Shown in pieces: positions 1-7,823 of a stretch of DNA of 21,648 nt. This stretch comes from Caldifarciminota bacterium (GTDB lineage: Bacteria; Hydrothermota; Tepidihabitantia; B3-TA06; JALVRC01). Both the position numbers and the translations under genes were made by a program. The notes beneath the pieces were generated by a model. That model was not told the origin of the DNA. It ran no database searches and was given only the letters and a program-made list of their open reading frames with translations. The stretch's first letter is position 1. The number at the start of each line of letters is the position of its first letter. The stretch covers positions 1 through 21,648 of the forward strand of contig JALVRC010000003.1 of the NCBI GenBank assembly GCA_027025255.1, written 5' to 3'.

Positions 1-1069
1 CTTCATAGTATTCTCCACCGATAAGAAGCCTTGCACCTTCACTCTTTCCGATTTCAACATAACCGTGAATAGTTGTTCTCTGATGTTCATTGATAATAGG
101 CCCCATTTCCACGCTCTCATCCAGCCCATTACCTATTTTAATTTTTTTCGCCCTTTCTACCAACATTTCAATAAATTTATTATAAATACTCTCTTGGACA
201 ATCAATCTTGATGTAGCAGTGCATCTCTGCCCTGTTGTACCAAATGCTCCCCACAAAACACCTTCAAGAGCAAGCTCAAGATTGGCATCTTCAAGTACTA
301 TCTGAGCATTCTTACCACCCATTTCAAGTGAAACACGTTTCAAAGTCCTACCACAAACTTCAGCTATTCTTCTACCAACCTCACTTGAACCTGTAAATGA
401 GATTCCCCTTATATCTGAAGAATTCAAAAGAGCCTCTCCAACTATACTCCCGCTTCCTGTTACAAGATTTACAACTCCAGGTGGTAGACCAGCCTCCTCA
501 AGTATCTTTACAAGTCTTGCAGAGCTTGCTGGAGTGTCTGAAGCAGGTTTTAAAACAACTGTATTACCTGACAATATAGCAGGGAAAACCTTCCATGAAG
601 GAATTGCAATAGGAAAATTCCATGGAGTTATCAATCCCCATACCCCCATTGGCCTTCTTAATACATATGCAGATTTTCTGGATAATTCACTCGGAACAGT
701 CTCTCCATGCATTCTCCGACCTTCGCCAAAAGCGAAAAAAGCAGTATCTATACCTTCCTGTACATCGCCTCTTGTTTCCTTTAAAACCTTTCCCATCTCT
801 CTTGTCATAAGACGGGCAAGATTTTCCTTTTCTCTTTCCATTATCTCACCTGCCCTTCTCATAATATCAGCACGTTTGGGAGCAGGAGTTTTACTCCAGG
901 AAACATACGCTTTCTTAGCAGCTTCTATAGCCTCTTCTACATCAGCCTTTGTAGACTTTGGGAAAGTTCCTACTAAATCATCCCTATCAGCAGGATTTCT
1001 ATTTTCAAATGTCTCTTTTGAAGAAGAAGGAACCCATTTACCATTTATGTAATTTAAGAATTCTTCCAT
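1..1069 (-). CDS. Aldehyde dehydrogenase (NAD(P)-dependent), C-terminus cut by the window edge
   Basis: ALDH-superfamily enzyme that oxidises an aldehyde to the acid with NAD(P)+. I translated 356 residues before the window ends; full-length relatives are about 480, so roughly 120 C-terminal residues lie outside. Visible signatures are TPWNF with oxyanion Asn151, VVLKPAS with cofactor Lys174, the FTGSSEVG nucleotide loop (225-232), SLEMGGKN with general base Glu249, and GQRCTATSR with nucleophile Cys283. All catalytic residues are present. The CTATSR context resembles alpha-ketoglutaric-semialdehyde and related dehydrogenases, but the substrate cannot be fixed from this. The ATG is one base after the gcvH stop, with GGAGAG 4 bases upstream overlapping the end of gcvH, so the two are translationally linked. 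It is the last visible gene of the long operon. Confidence 0.9.
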   Translation of the reverse strand, partial: MEEFLNYINGKWVPSSSKETFENRNPADRDDLVGTFPKSTKADVEEAIEAAKKAYVSWSKTPAPKRADIMRRAGEIMEREKENLARLMTREMGKVLKETRGDVQEGIDTAFFAFGEGRRMHGETVPSELSRKSAYVLRRPMGVWGLITPWNFPIAIPSWKVFPAILSGNTVVLKPASDTPASSARLVKILEEAGLPPGVVNLVTGSGSIVGEALLNSSDIRGISFTGSSEVGRRIAEVCGRTLKRVSLEMGGKNAQIVLEDANLELALEGVLWGAFGTTGQRCTATSRLIVQESIYNKFIEMLVERAKKIKIGNGLDESVEMGPIINEHQRTTIHGYVEIGKSEGARLLIGGEYYE

Positions 1070-1070
1070 C

Positions 1071-1493
1071 TCACTCTCCGTGTTTCTTTATCTCTTCTTC
1101 TATCCAGCCAACAATTGCATCACCATGCATAAGTTTTTCAATTGAAGAAGGATCATCTACTTCCATCACAAAAATCCATCCTTTACCATACGGATCTTCA
1201 TTTATGAGAGCCGGTTCATCTTCAAGCTCTTCGTTAACCTCAATCACAGTACCTGTCAATGGGGCAAAAACCTTACCCATCCACTTACCAGTCTCAAAAG
1301 AACCAATAACCTCATCCTGACTTACCTCATTGTCAGTATCAGGTAATTCAATAAAAGATAGTTCTCCGGCAAGCTTCTGGCTAAAATCATCAAGACCAAC
1401 TCTTACTTTATTGTCTCCTTCTTTCTTCACCCACATGTGCTCTTTATGATAAAAAAGCTCATCAGGAAAATTATATCCCTTTATATCTGCCAT
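1071..1493 (-). CDS. gcvH: Glycine cleavage system H-like lipoyl carrier protein
   Basis: GcvH-family lipoyl carrier, 140 residues against about 125-130 usually. Family features are the start region YHKEHMWVKKEG, the GLDDFSQKLAGELSFIELP stretch and the hairpin FETGKWMGKVFAPLTG, in which Lys70 aligns with the lipoylated lysine of the canonical ESVKAASD..APVSG motif. The lysine is kept, but its neighbours are unusual (T-G before it, W-M after it). In glycine cleavage the protein shuttles the aminomethyl group between GcvP, GcvT and dihydrolipoamide dehydrogenase; none of these partners is in the window. The start has AGGAGG 6 bases upstream and overlaps the pyrF end by 13 bases. A dedicated H-like carrier for another lipoate-dependent enzyme is possible. 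Confidence 0.87.
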   Translation of the reverse strand: MADIKGYNFPDELFYHKEHMWVKKEGDNKVRVGLDDFSQKLAGELSFIELPDTDNEVSQDEVIGSFETGKWMGKVFAPLTGTVIEVNEELEDEPALINEDPYGKGWIFVMEVDDPSSIEKLMHGDAIVGWIEEEIKKHGE

Positions 1494-2236
1494 TCATTAC
1501 CTCCTTTTTTTTGTTCTGACTTGTTTTCTAATCCTTGTTCTATATCGTGGTTTATCATGGTAATAACCTCCACTGGATCTTCTGCTGTATATATTGGCCT
1601 TCCCATGATAATAAAATCTGCACCTTCTATGGTGGCTTCTCTCGGAGTTGAAGAACGAGCATGCTCATCAACTTCAGTTCCAGGCAATCTAATTCCTGGT
1701 GTTGCTACAATAAAATTCTCACCCATATCATGCTTAATACGTCTTATCTCTTGAGGAGAAGACACAACTCCATTTAATCCAGCACTTTTGGCAAGCTGGG
1801 CCAATAACATTATCTCTTCTTCCAACGAATATTTAGGCTCACCAAATAAATCCTGAAAAGCAGCTTCATCAATATGAGTAAGAATTGTAACACCTAATAT
1901 AAGTGGTCGTTTCTCTTCTATAAACTGCCAGCTTGCTTTTATCACTTCTTCCATCATCTCAAATCCCCCAAGCGCATGGAGATTAATAATATCAACACCC
2001 ATCTCAATACATGATGTCGCAGCTCTACTGGCAGTAGAAGGTATATCATGTATTTTAAGATCTAAAAAAACATTTTTGTTTTTATCCTTTAAATACTTCA
2101 CAATATCTGGACCATATCTTGTAAACAGTCCAGCATCTATTTTAAAAAAATGTGCTACCTTATCAGTTTTTTCTACAAATTCTTTTACTTCCAGGAATGT
2201 TTCCTGGTTTAATGCAATAATTAGTTCAGTTTTCAT
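1481..2236 (-). CDS. pyrF: Orotidine 5'-phosphate decarboxylase
   Basis: Final step of UMP synthesis: OMP to UMP plus CO2, cytoplasmic, TIM barrel, 251 residues. The catalytic array is visible as FKIDAG (Lys32) and FLDLKIHDIPST (Asp59, Lys61, Asp64). The phosphate-binding loops appear as ATPGIR and IMGRPI near the C-terminus. One deviation is that the usual ALD at the first strand reads ALN (Asn10). The ATG directly follows the pyrD stop without a gap, with GAGGAT upstream. The last codons overlap gcvH, giving a slightly extended charged tail. It is the third of three consecutive pyrimidine genes (pyrK-pyrD-pyrF). Confidence 0.95.
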   Translation of the reverse strand: MKTELIIALNQETFLEVKEFVEKTDKVAHFFKIDAGLFTRYGPDIVKYLKDKNKNVFLDLKIHDIPSTASRAATSCIEMGVDIINLHALGGFEMMEEVIKASWQFIEEKRPLILGVTILTHIDEAAFQDLFGEPKYSLEEEIMLLAQLAKSAGLNGVVSSPQEIRRIKHDMGENFIVATPGIRLPGTEVDEHARSSTPREATIEGADFIIMGRPIYTAEDPVEVITMINHDIEQGLENKSEQKKGGNEWQI

Positions 2237-3133
2237 CTAATCCTCCAGATTTATTTCATCAAAATTTTTTATATTTAACTTCTTTATAAGTTCTAATATT
2301 TCATTTAGAATACGGAATACGGCTTTGGGCTCCACCAGATTAATAGAGCCTATTTCTACAAGAGATGCACCAGACATAATATACTCTAAAACATCCCTGC
2401 CGTTTCTAACTCCCCCACTCGCAATAACAGAAATGTCAAAACGCCTTTTGATTTCATAAATTGTATACATATTAAAAGGCTTAAAACCAGGAGAAGAAAC
2501 TCCTCCGGAACCTGCTCCCAGTATTCTCCTCTTACTATAGACATCAATTGCCATTCCATAAAAGGTATTAAATATTACTACTGCATCTGCCCCTGCTTTT
2601 ACACTTGCCTGTGTTATTTTAAAAACATCAACATAATTAGGACTTAACTTCGCCCATATAGGTTTATTTATACTATTCCTTACTGAACTCAGAATTTTTT
2701 CTGTGAGTTGTGCAGATCTCGCAGGAATTTCTCTCCTGGTATTAGGACACGAAAGATTAATCTCTACAGCAGAGATACGCTCAATTCCATCAAGCTTTTT
2801 AGCTACCAACTCATACTCATTAACTGTTTTTCCTACAATATTAACAATCAAGTTACTATCTTCGGGTATCTTATCTAAAATATTATCTATAAAATAATCA
2901 ACACCAGGATTCTCAAGGCCTACAGAATTAATAAGATAACATCTATCGTCATAGAGCCTGGGAGGAGGATTCCCTTCTATTGGGTTTAAACTTAAAGCCT
3001 TGGTAATAAATCCTCCAGCAGAACTTATCACATCAGGGAATAAATCACCAAGCCCAAATGTTCCTGAAGCCAGAAGAACAGGATTTTTGAAAAATACACC
3101 ACAACACTCAGAATAAAGCACCTCTTCATTCAT
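2237..3133 (-). CDS. pyrD: Dihydroorotate dehydrogenase B, catalytic subunit
   Basis: Class 1B dihydroorotate dehydrogenase (FMN subunit), oxidising dihydroorotate to orotate; 298 residues, normal length. Markers are LASGTFGLGD near the N-terminus, ITKALSLNP (FMN and substrate lysine 45), NSVGLENPG, and INLSCPNTRR, where Cys129 is the active-site base typical of class 1 enzymes (class 2 uses Ser). GGVRNGRDVLEYIMSGAS is the phosphate-binding end of the barrel. The class 1B assignment is supported by the adjacent pyrK. The ATG overlaps the pyrK stop as ATGA (3133-3130), so it is translationally coupled. Class 1B enzymes pass electrons to NAD+ through PyrK. Confidence 0.95.
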   Translation of the reverse strand: MNEEVLYSECCGVFFKNPVLLASGTFGLGDLFPDVISSAGGFITKALSLNPIEGNPPPRLYDDRCYLINSVGLENPGVDYFIDNILDKIPEDSNLIVNIVGKTVNEYELVAKKLDGIERISAVEINLSCPNTRREIPARSAQLTEKILSSVRNSINKPIWAKLSPNYVDVFKITQASVKAGADAVVIFNTFYGMAIDVYSKRRILGAGSGGVSSPGFKPFNMYTIYEIKRRFDISVIASGGVRNGRDVLEYIMSGASLVEIGSINLVEPKAVFRILNEILELIKKLNIKNFDEINLED

Positions 3134-3846
3134 AGGATAATCTCTCTTGTTTCAAAAACAGGACCTTTGATACATGTCCTTATATATCCTCCGTTGACAG
3201 ACTTAACTGCACAACCATTACACAAACCTTGAGCGCATCCCATCATATCCTCAAGGAAAAGATATACTGGTTTTTTAAAATCCATTTGTTGTATGGTTTT
3301 CAACATACCTAAAGGACCACACACAAAAAACTCATCATAGTCTTCCTCTTTAATATAATGAGTAACAAGACCTTTCTTCCCTTTACTACCGTCTTCAGTT
3401 ATAATTAAGGAATTATTCAAATAATACATGTACTCAGACTCAGAAAGAAGCTCACTAACATTTTTAACTCCATATAATAAATCTGTATGCTTGCTTTCGT
3501 GAAACCTCATTAAATAAATCAATGGTGCAATTCCAACACCTCCTGCAATAAGAAGAATCTTATCTTTCTCAGGCACTATTCCCTTCCCAAATGGCCCTTC
3601 AATGCGTATTTTCCCCTCTGTCAAACCAGAAAGATATAACGTACCTCTCCCTTTTACAATATATATAAATCTTATATGAGTCTTGCTAACATCAACAGGG
3701 GTTAAAGGTCTTCCTAAAAACACATTATCTATATACAAAAGGAAAAATTGACCAGGTAAAGGCAGTTTATATGCCTCTTCCACCTTTACCCATAACGAAT
3801 AAAGAACTTTATTAATAGGTTTATTTTCCACTATCTCTGCTAACAT
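3130..3846 (-). CDS. pyrK: Dihydroorotate dehydrogenase B, FAD/2Fe-2S electron transfer subunit
   Basis: Electron-transfer subunit that accepts electrons from PyrD and reduces NAD+. Counting from the chosen start it has 238 residues. Seen in order: FAD-binding GRPLTPVD; GPFGKG; NAD-binding IAGGVGIAPLIYL; and the 2Fe-2S cysteines Cys204, Cys209, Cys212 and Cys225 in MMGCAQGLCNGC...RTC. The frame is open to 3885, but the ATG at 3846 has AAAGGAG 4-5 bases upstream and begins the family N-terminus (MLAEIVENKPI), so the longer start is rejected. It overlaps the TPR gene by 26 bases and pyrD by 4. Confidence 0.94.
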   Translation of the reverse strand: MLAEIVENKPINKVLYSLWVKVEEAYKLPLPGQFFLLYIDNVFLGRPLTPVDVSKTHIRFIYIVKGRGTLYLSGLTEGKIRIEGPFGKGIVPEKDKILLIAGGVGIAPLIYLMRFHESKHTDLLYGVKNVSELLSESEYMYYLNNSLIITEDGSKGKKGLVTHYIKEEDYDEFFVCGPLGMLKTIQQMDFKKPVYLFLEDMMGCAQGLCNGCAVKSVNGGYIRTCIKGPVFETREIIL

Positions 3847-5080
3847 ACAACTCCTTTCTTGCCCTGTTAACAAGAAAAGTATCATTGGGAAAACTATCTA
3901 TAATTGTTTTAAAAAAGTAAGAATAGGATGTATCATTAGTTTTATACTTTTTTATCCAGCCAATTGCATATAATGCCTTTGGATACAATTCACTCTCTGG
4001 ATACCTTTTTATAAATGTTTCGTACTCTTTCAAAGCATTATTAACATCTGACAAATTTATCAGATATGTTTCAGCAAGAGTATACTGAGCGCTATCAGGA
4101 CTTAAAATGCTATCCAGTTCCATTTCAAGAAGCTTCTTCTTTCTTAAGGCCAGAATCTTGTAATTTGCATCTGCAAAACGTAGAGATACACTATCGTAGT
4201 AAGCAATTGACTCATCAATCTTATTTTCCTTTTCATATATTTGTGCAAGGAAAAATGCCGCTTCTCCAGTCCTCATTTCCTTTAATATACTCTCAGCTTC
4301 CTTATATCTTCCCGTATAAAAATATGCCTTTGCCTTAATAATTTTAATCTTTTCTTTAAAACTATAGTAGAGATTTTCATCCATGTCATCTATAATTTTA
4401 ATAGCCTCTTTAAAACGGTTATGTTTAATATAGCTCTCCGCAAGTTCCAATCTCGCCGTGTAATTTTCTTCAGATGTGGGAGAAAGCCTTACATACTCTT
4501 TTAAATAGTGTAAAGAACTGTCAATTTCTCCCAGACCTGAATAAATGTTTGAAAGTTCTTTTATTACTCTAAGCCTTCTCTTTTTATATTTCTTAAGGTA
4601 CTTCTTTGCCAGGAATAAAGCTTGAAGTGTATCCTTTTGTTTTTCTCTTAAGGTAATTTCATAAAAGAGAATTTTCTCTTTTTCTTTCTTAAAACTCTTT
4701 AGAATTCTCTCAGCCTCAGTTAATTTGTTAGCATATAAATATGATAAAAAAAGATAGTACAAAGCCTTACTCTCTTTATCATTGCCCCAGATAGAAATGT
4801 AATATTCCAGAATCTTAATAGCCTCATTATAATCCTTTAAGTAAAAACTGTTTATACCCCTTATTAACAAAGCAGGCTTTGCCCATTTTGAACGCGGATA
4901 TTTTTTAATAAGTATAGCAGCCTTTTTACTGGATTTTTCAAGATTAACCTTGCCTGTACCTTCCCTTTTTTGTTCTGCTACGATTCCTTTTCTATGGTAT
5001 TCTTCTATATTATAGTACAGATTAAAGTAAACACATGAAATAGTAAAAAGGCTAAAAAGAGAAAGAACCCACTTGTACAT
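3821..5080 (-). CDS. Exported TPR-repeat protein, probable lipoprotein
   Basis: Protein of about 419 residues built of helix-turn-helix TPR units, for example segments with the pattern YNEAIKILEYY, RFKEAIKIID, RYKEAESILKEM and NALKEYETFIKRYPESELYPKALYAIGW. The last of these looks like the envelope TPRs that act with outer-membrane assembly or cell-division proteins (YbgF/BamD-like); this is inference. The N-terminus MYKWVLSLFSLFTISC is a signal peptide with a poor lipobox (T-I-S before Cys), so lipidation is plausible but not sure. The frame can begin at TTG 5086; I chose ATG 5080. It overlaps tldD by 29 bases upstream and pyrK downstream, so it is inside the operon. No specific function is recognised. 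Confidence 0.85.
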   Translation of the reverse strand: MYKWVLSLFSLFTISCVYFNLYYNIEEYHRKGIVAEQKREGTGKVNLEKSSKKAAILIKKYPRSKWAKPALLIRGINSFYLKDYNEAIKILEYYISIWGNDKESKALYYLFLSYLYANKLTEAERILKSFKKEKEKILFYEITLREKQKDTLQALFLAKKYLKKYKKRRLRVIKELSNIYSGLGEIDSSLHYLKEYVRLSPTSEENYTARLELAESYIKHNRFKEAIKIIDDMDENLYYSFKEKIKIIKAKAYFYTGRYKEAESILKEMRTGEAAFFLAQIYEKENKIDESIAYYDSVSLRFADANYKILALRKKKLLEMELDSILSPDSAQYTLAETYLINLSDVNNALKEYETFIKRYPESELYPKALYAIGWIKKYKTNDTSYSYFFKTIIDSFPNDTFLVNRARKELYVSRDSGK

Positions 5081-6497
5081 TTTCAAAACTCGCCATTGGG
5101 ACCCTATGCCCTACAAATATAATTTGATCAGGATCTCCTTTTTTTCTATTAACAATACCCCACAACCTTGATGTAGACTCAGATCCGATACGTTTTACAG
5201 AACCCCAGAAGCGAGGAGTAGCCCCTCTAAAAACAGGATTTCTTAATATTTCTTTTATTTTACCGTTTTTTACTCTATAAGCAAGCTCTCCATATACAAC
5301 AAAATTCAAACAATCTGTGTCCATACTCCATGATTTAATTCTGTCTATATAAAGCCCATCTTTTATATCTGAAATAATCTCATCTTTTGAATATTTTCCG
5401 GGTACTATATTTACATTTGTCATTCTTATTGTAGGAATTCTATCGTAAGATGAAGCCTTGGCAGAACCATTTGAAGAAGAAAGATTTATTAAAGGAGCCG
5501 TATCAATAGATGTCATAACATTAACAACTCTTCCATCCTCAACAAGGTTAAATTTATGAGCCTTAACCCCTTCATCATCATATCCAAAGGTACCCAGAGC
5601 CTGAGCATACGTAGCATCTGCAATAATGTTTAATCCTTCTTTTCCTATTTTAAATTTGCCTATATCTGCAGGTTTAATAAAGCTGCCACCTGAAGTTCCG
5701 ATATCTGTTCCCAGAATTCTATCAAGCTCAAGCACATTCCCAACAGTATTATGAACCTGATATGCAATTATTGAAGAATCTAAGATAATATCCTTAACCC
5801 CATCTGAAACAGGCTTAGCTTTTGTTAATTCCCAAGCTTCCTCTTTAATTCTCTCTGCATTTTTAAGAAGCTCTAATTCCTCAATAAATTCAAACCCTGC
5901 CTGACGCATATCTCCCCAGGTTCTTTTTTGAACATTGTCATTATCATTAACATAGACTTCTATATAACCGCCTGAAAAAAGAAACTCTTGATGGATTATA
6001 CTCCCCCTATTATTAAAGAAAACCTCTCTTATTTTTTTAAACCTAAAGGAAGTTCGCCTATTTACTTTATTATCGTTTCCCTTAAGAATCGAATCAATCT
6101 TTATAAGAAAATCTATTTTCTTTATAAGCGGAAGACTAAAAGGATCAATCTGGAATTTTGTATAGTAGTGATCCTCTACCACAGGGGGAAATGCAACATA
6201 TTTTAAGGGAGGTGATACTGCTGCAGAAGAATAGGCAATTTCTCTTGCCCGTCTGTATATCTTGTCCCTTTCACCTTTTGTCAAATGCGAAGAAGAAGCA
6301 AAACCCCACCTTCCATTAATTAGGATTCTGATACCAAAGCCTTTCTTTTCTTTTATACTAACATTTTCAACAAGTCCATTCTTAATAATTATACGCTCTT
6401 CAACCTCTTCAATTACTCGCGCATCAGCATATCCCTTTCTATCTCTTGATATTACATTTCTTAACTGTGTGGAGAATTCCTGTAAGTTTACTGCCAT
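5052..6497 (-). CDS. TldD/PmbA-family protein of TldD type with degenerate metal site
   Basis: 481 residues, normal for the family. TldD with TldE/PmbA forms a metalloprotease that trims peptides (microcin precursors, unfolded proteins). The TldD-like C-terminal half is clear: FGYDDEGV..., then RIPTIRMTNVNIVPGK (353-368), then GLYIDRIKSW. The catalytic HExxxH helix reads HNTVGN (249-254): the Glu is Asn250 and the second His is Asn254. The third zinc ligand, the Cys of the GxCGKxGQ-like segment, is Asn450 (GIVNRKKGDPDQ). All but one of the metal and catalytic residues are gone, so I infer a non-catalytic subunit or pseudoenzyme. No TldE/PmbA partner is in the window. The ATG is 6 bases after the pheS-like stop with no clear SD, suggesting translational coupling. 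Confidence 0.88.
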   Translation of the reverse strand: MAVNLQEFSTQLRNVISRDRKGYADARVIEEVEERIIIKNGLVENVSIKEKKGFGIRILINGRWGFASSSHLTKGERDKIYRRAREIAYSSAAVSPPLKYVAFPPVVEDHYYTKFQIDPFSLPLIKKIDFLIKIDSILKGNDNKVNRRTSFRFKKIREVFFNNRGSIIHQEFLFSGGYIEVYVNDNDNVQKRTWGDMRQAGFEFIEELELLKNAERIKEEAWELTKAKPVSDGVKDIILDSSIIAYQVHNTVGNVLELDRILGTDIGTSGGSFIKPADIGKFKIGKEGLNIIADATYAQALGTFGYDDEGVKAHKFNLVEDGRVVNVMTSIDTAPLINLSSSNGSAKASSYDRIPTIRMTNVNIVPGKYSKDEIISDIKDGLYIDRIKSWSMDTDCLNFVVYGELAYRVKNGKIKEILRNPVFRGATPRFWGSVKRIGSESTSRLWGIVNRKKGDPDQIIFVGHRVPMASFENVQVGSFSF

Positions 6498-6503
6498 GAT
6501 TTA

Positions 6504-7217
6504 TTAAACAACATACTTTTTAAAGTTTTTAAAGGTAAAATAATTATTCCGAAGAAAGGTATCTATCTTTTCTAATCTGAATTTAAATACACTTATAGCC
6601 TGTAAATCAATTCCGAAAGCAAACCCCTTCCATATATTACTATCAATATCCGCTTTTTCAAGAATATTTTTAGAAACCATACCTGCCCCCATGATTTCTA
6701 AAAACCCTGTATGCTTGCACAACCTACATCCCTTACCTTTACAAACCGGACAAAAACTCACAATTTTAAATCCTGGATGAGCATAAGGATAATACGCAGG
6801 CATAAAAACTATTTTCTCTACCTTAATAAGCTTCTTAATAAACACATTTAGAAAATTCAAAAGGCCCTTAAACGTTAAAGTAGTATCCATCCACAACCCT
6901 TCAATTTGCTCAAAAACATACCTATGTATTCCTGAAAGCTCTTTTCTAAAGACTCTACCACTGGAAAAGAGTTTAAAAGGGGGTGAAAAACTCCTCATCA
7001 TCTTATACTGCATAGAAGAAGTATGTGTTCTAAGAAGCTTCCCATTCTTCAATATAAATGCATTTCTCTCTTCAATAGACAAATGAAAAGGATGAAATGA
7101 GAGAAATTCGAAATTCTCATATCTATCTACAATCTCATACCCCTCTACTTCCTTAAAGCCAAATCTTATAAAAAGATTCTCAACCTCTTCCTTTAAGGAA
7201 TAGAGAGGATGTAACAT
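6504..7217 (-). CDS. Truncated, degenerate phenylalanyl-tRNA synthetase alpha-like protein
   Basis: 237 residues that match only the class II catalytic core of PheS (usual length about 340); the N-terminal tRNA-binding coiled coil of about 90-100 residues is missing. Seen: HPLYSLKEEVENLF start of the core; LLRTHTSSMQ (62-70); motif 2 GRVFRKE (Arg91) with HRYVFEQIEG (98-107); a four-Cys knuckle CPVC...CRLC (156-167); MGAGMVSKNIL; and GFAFGIDLQA (198-207). In active PheS that last segment is GFAFGxGxERxxM, whose Arg is the class II motif 3 ATP-binding residue; here the E-R pair is Gln206-Ala207. FPFTEPS is also changed, to YPYAHPG. It sits in the classical pheS place after rplT (stop and start overlap as TAATG), but no pheT follows. 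Either a paralogue with a new role or a very unusual PheS. Confidence 0.85.
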   Translation of the reverse strand: MLHPLYSLKEEVENLFIRFGFKEVEGYEIVDRYENFEFLSFHPFHLSIEERNAFILKNGKLLRTHTSSMQYKMMRSFSPPFKLFSSGRVFRKELSGIHRYVFEQIEGLWMDTTLTFKGLLNFLNVFIKKLIKVEKIVFMPAYYPYAHPGFKIVSFCPVCKGKGCRLCKHTGFLEIMGAGMVSKNILEKADIDSNIWKGFAFGIDLQAISVFKFRLEKIDTFLRNNYFTFKNFKKYVV

Positions 7218-7585
7218 TATTTACTCACTGAACTAAGAGCTTTCTTAGTCTTTTCAACAAGCTGATTAAATCCTTCTTCATCTGTTCTTGCCATTTCAAC
7301 CAGTATCTTTCTGGACAAAGAAACATTCAAAAGCTTAAGTCCGTAAATAAATTTCGAGTAACTTATTCCTCTCTGTCTTAAATATGCATTTAATTGCATA
7401 TTCCATAATCTTCTCATCTCTCTTTTTTTATTTCTTCTATCCCTGTATGCATATGCATACGCTCTCATAACCGCTTCTTTGGCAGTTTTAAATAACCTAT
7501 GTTTACCACCCCAATAACCCTTAGCTGCCCTTAACCATTTCTTACGTCTTGCTTTTGTCTGGGGTCCTGTTTTAACTCGCGCCAT
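7217..7585 (-). CDS. rplT: 50S ribosomal protein L20
   Basis: Large-subunit assembly protein L20, 122 residues, full length. The N-terminus MARVKTGPQTKARRKKWLRAAKGYWG is the basic extension that threads into 23S rRNA; later RRLWNMQLNAYLRQRGISYSKFI is the globular domain signature. The start has AAGGAGGATAC before ATG and is 9 bases after the rpmI stop. In many bacteria L20 represses its own operon by binding a leader RNA upstream of infC-rpmI-rplT. Here infC is fused to thrS by overlap, so no such leader is present at the usual place. Confidence 0.97.
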   Translation of the reverse strand: MARVKTGPQTKARRKKWLRAAKGYWGGKHRLFKTAKEAVMRAYAYAYRDRRNKKREMRRLWNMQLNAYLRQRGISYSKFIYGLKLLNVSLSRKILVEMARTDEEGFNQLVEKTKKALSSVSK

Positions 7586-7594
7586 GTATCCTCC

Positions 7595-7798
7595 TTATTT
7601 TTTTGCGTATGGTAAAAGTTTTATAAGTTTCTTCTCATCTACCTTATCCATTATTGTTGACCTTCTTAAATGTCTTTTTCTCTTTCTGGTCTTTGAAGTA
7701 AGTATGTGACTCTTAAAGGCTTTCATTCTTTTTAGTCTTCCTCTTGCTGTTATTTTCACTCTTTTTGCAAGAGCCTTTAGAGTTTTTTTCTTTGGCAT
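7595..7798 (-). CDS. rpmI: 50S ribosomal protein L35
   Basis: Small basic ribosomal protein of 67 residues beginning MPKKKTLKALAKRVKITARGR and containing SKTRKRKRHLRRS, as in the L35 family (about 65 residues). The reading frame is open to 7867, but ATG 7798 carries an ideal AAGGAGG 7 bases upstream and gives the exact family N-terminus; the longer frame would run into the infC coding sequence. The gap from the infC stop is 25 bases. It forms the conserved infC-rpmI-rplT block. Confidence 0.96.
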   Translation of the reverse strand: MPKKKTLKALAKRVKITARGRLKRMKAFKSHILTSKTRKRKRHLRRSTIMDKVDEKKLIKLLPYAKK

Positions 7799-7823
7799 AA
7801 AAATTCCTCCTTGTATAAGTATG

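Noticed and set aside
534..1052. Long plus-strand open frames across the aldehyde dehydrogenase and other genes
   Set aside because: They are antisense shadows of well-supported minus-strand genes, with no family motifs or SD.
3130..3885. Longer pyrK start at 3885
   Set aside because: The extra 13 residues lie within the TPR gene; ATG 3846 has a strong SD and the family N-terminus.
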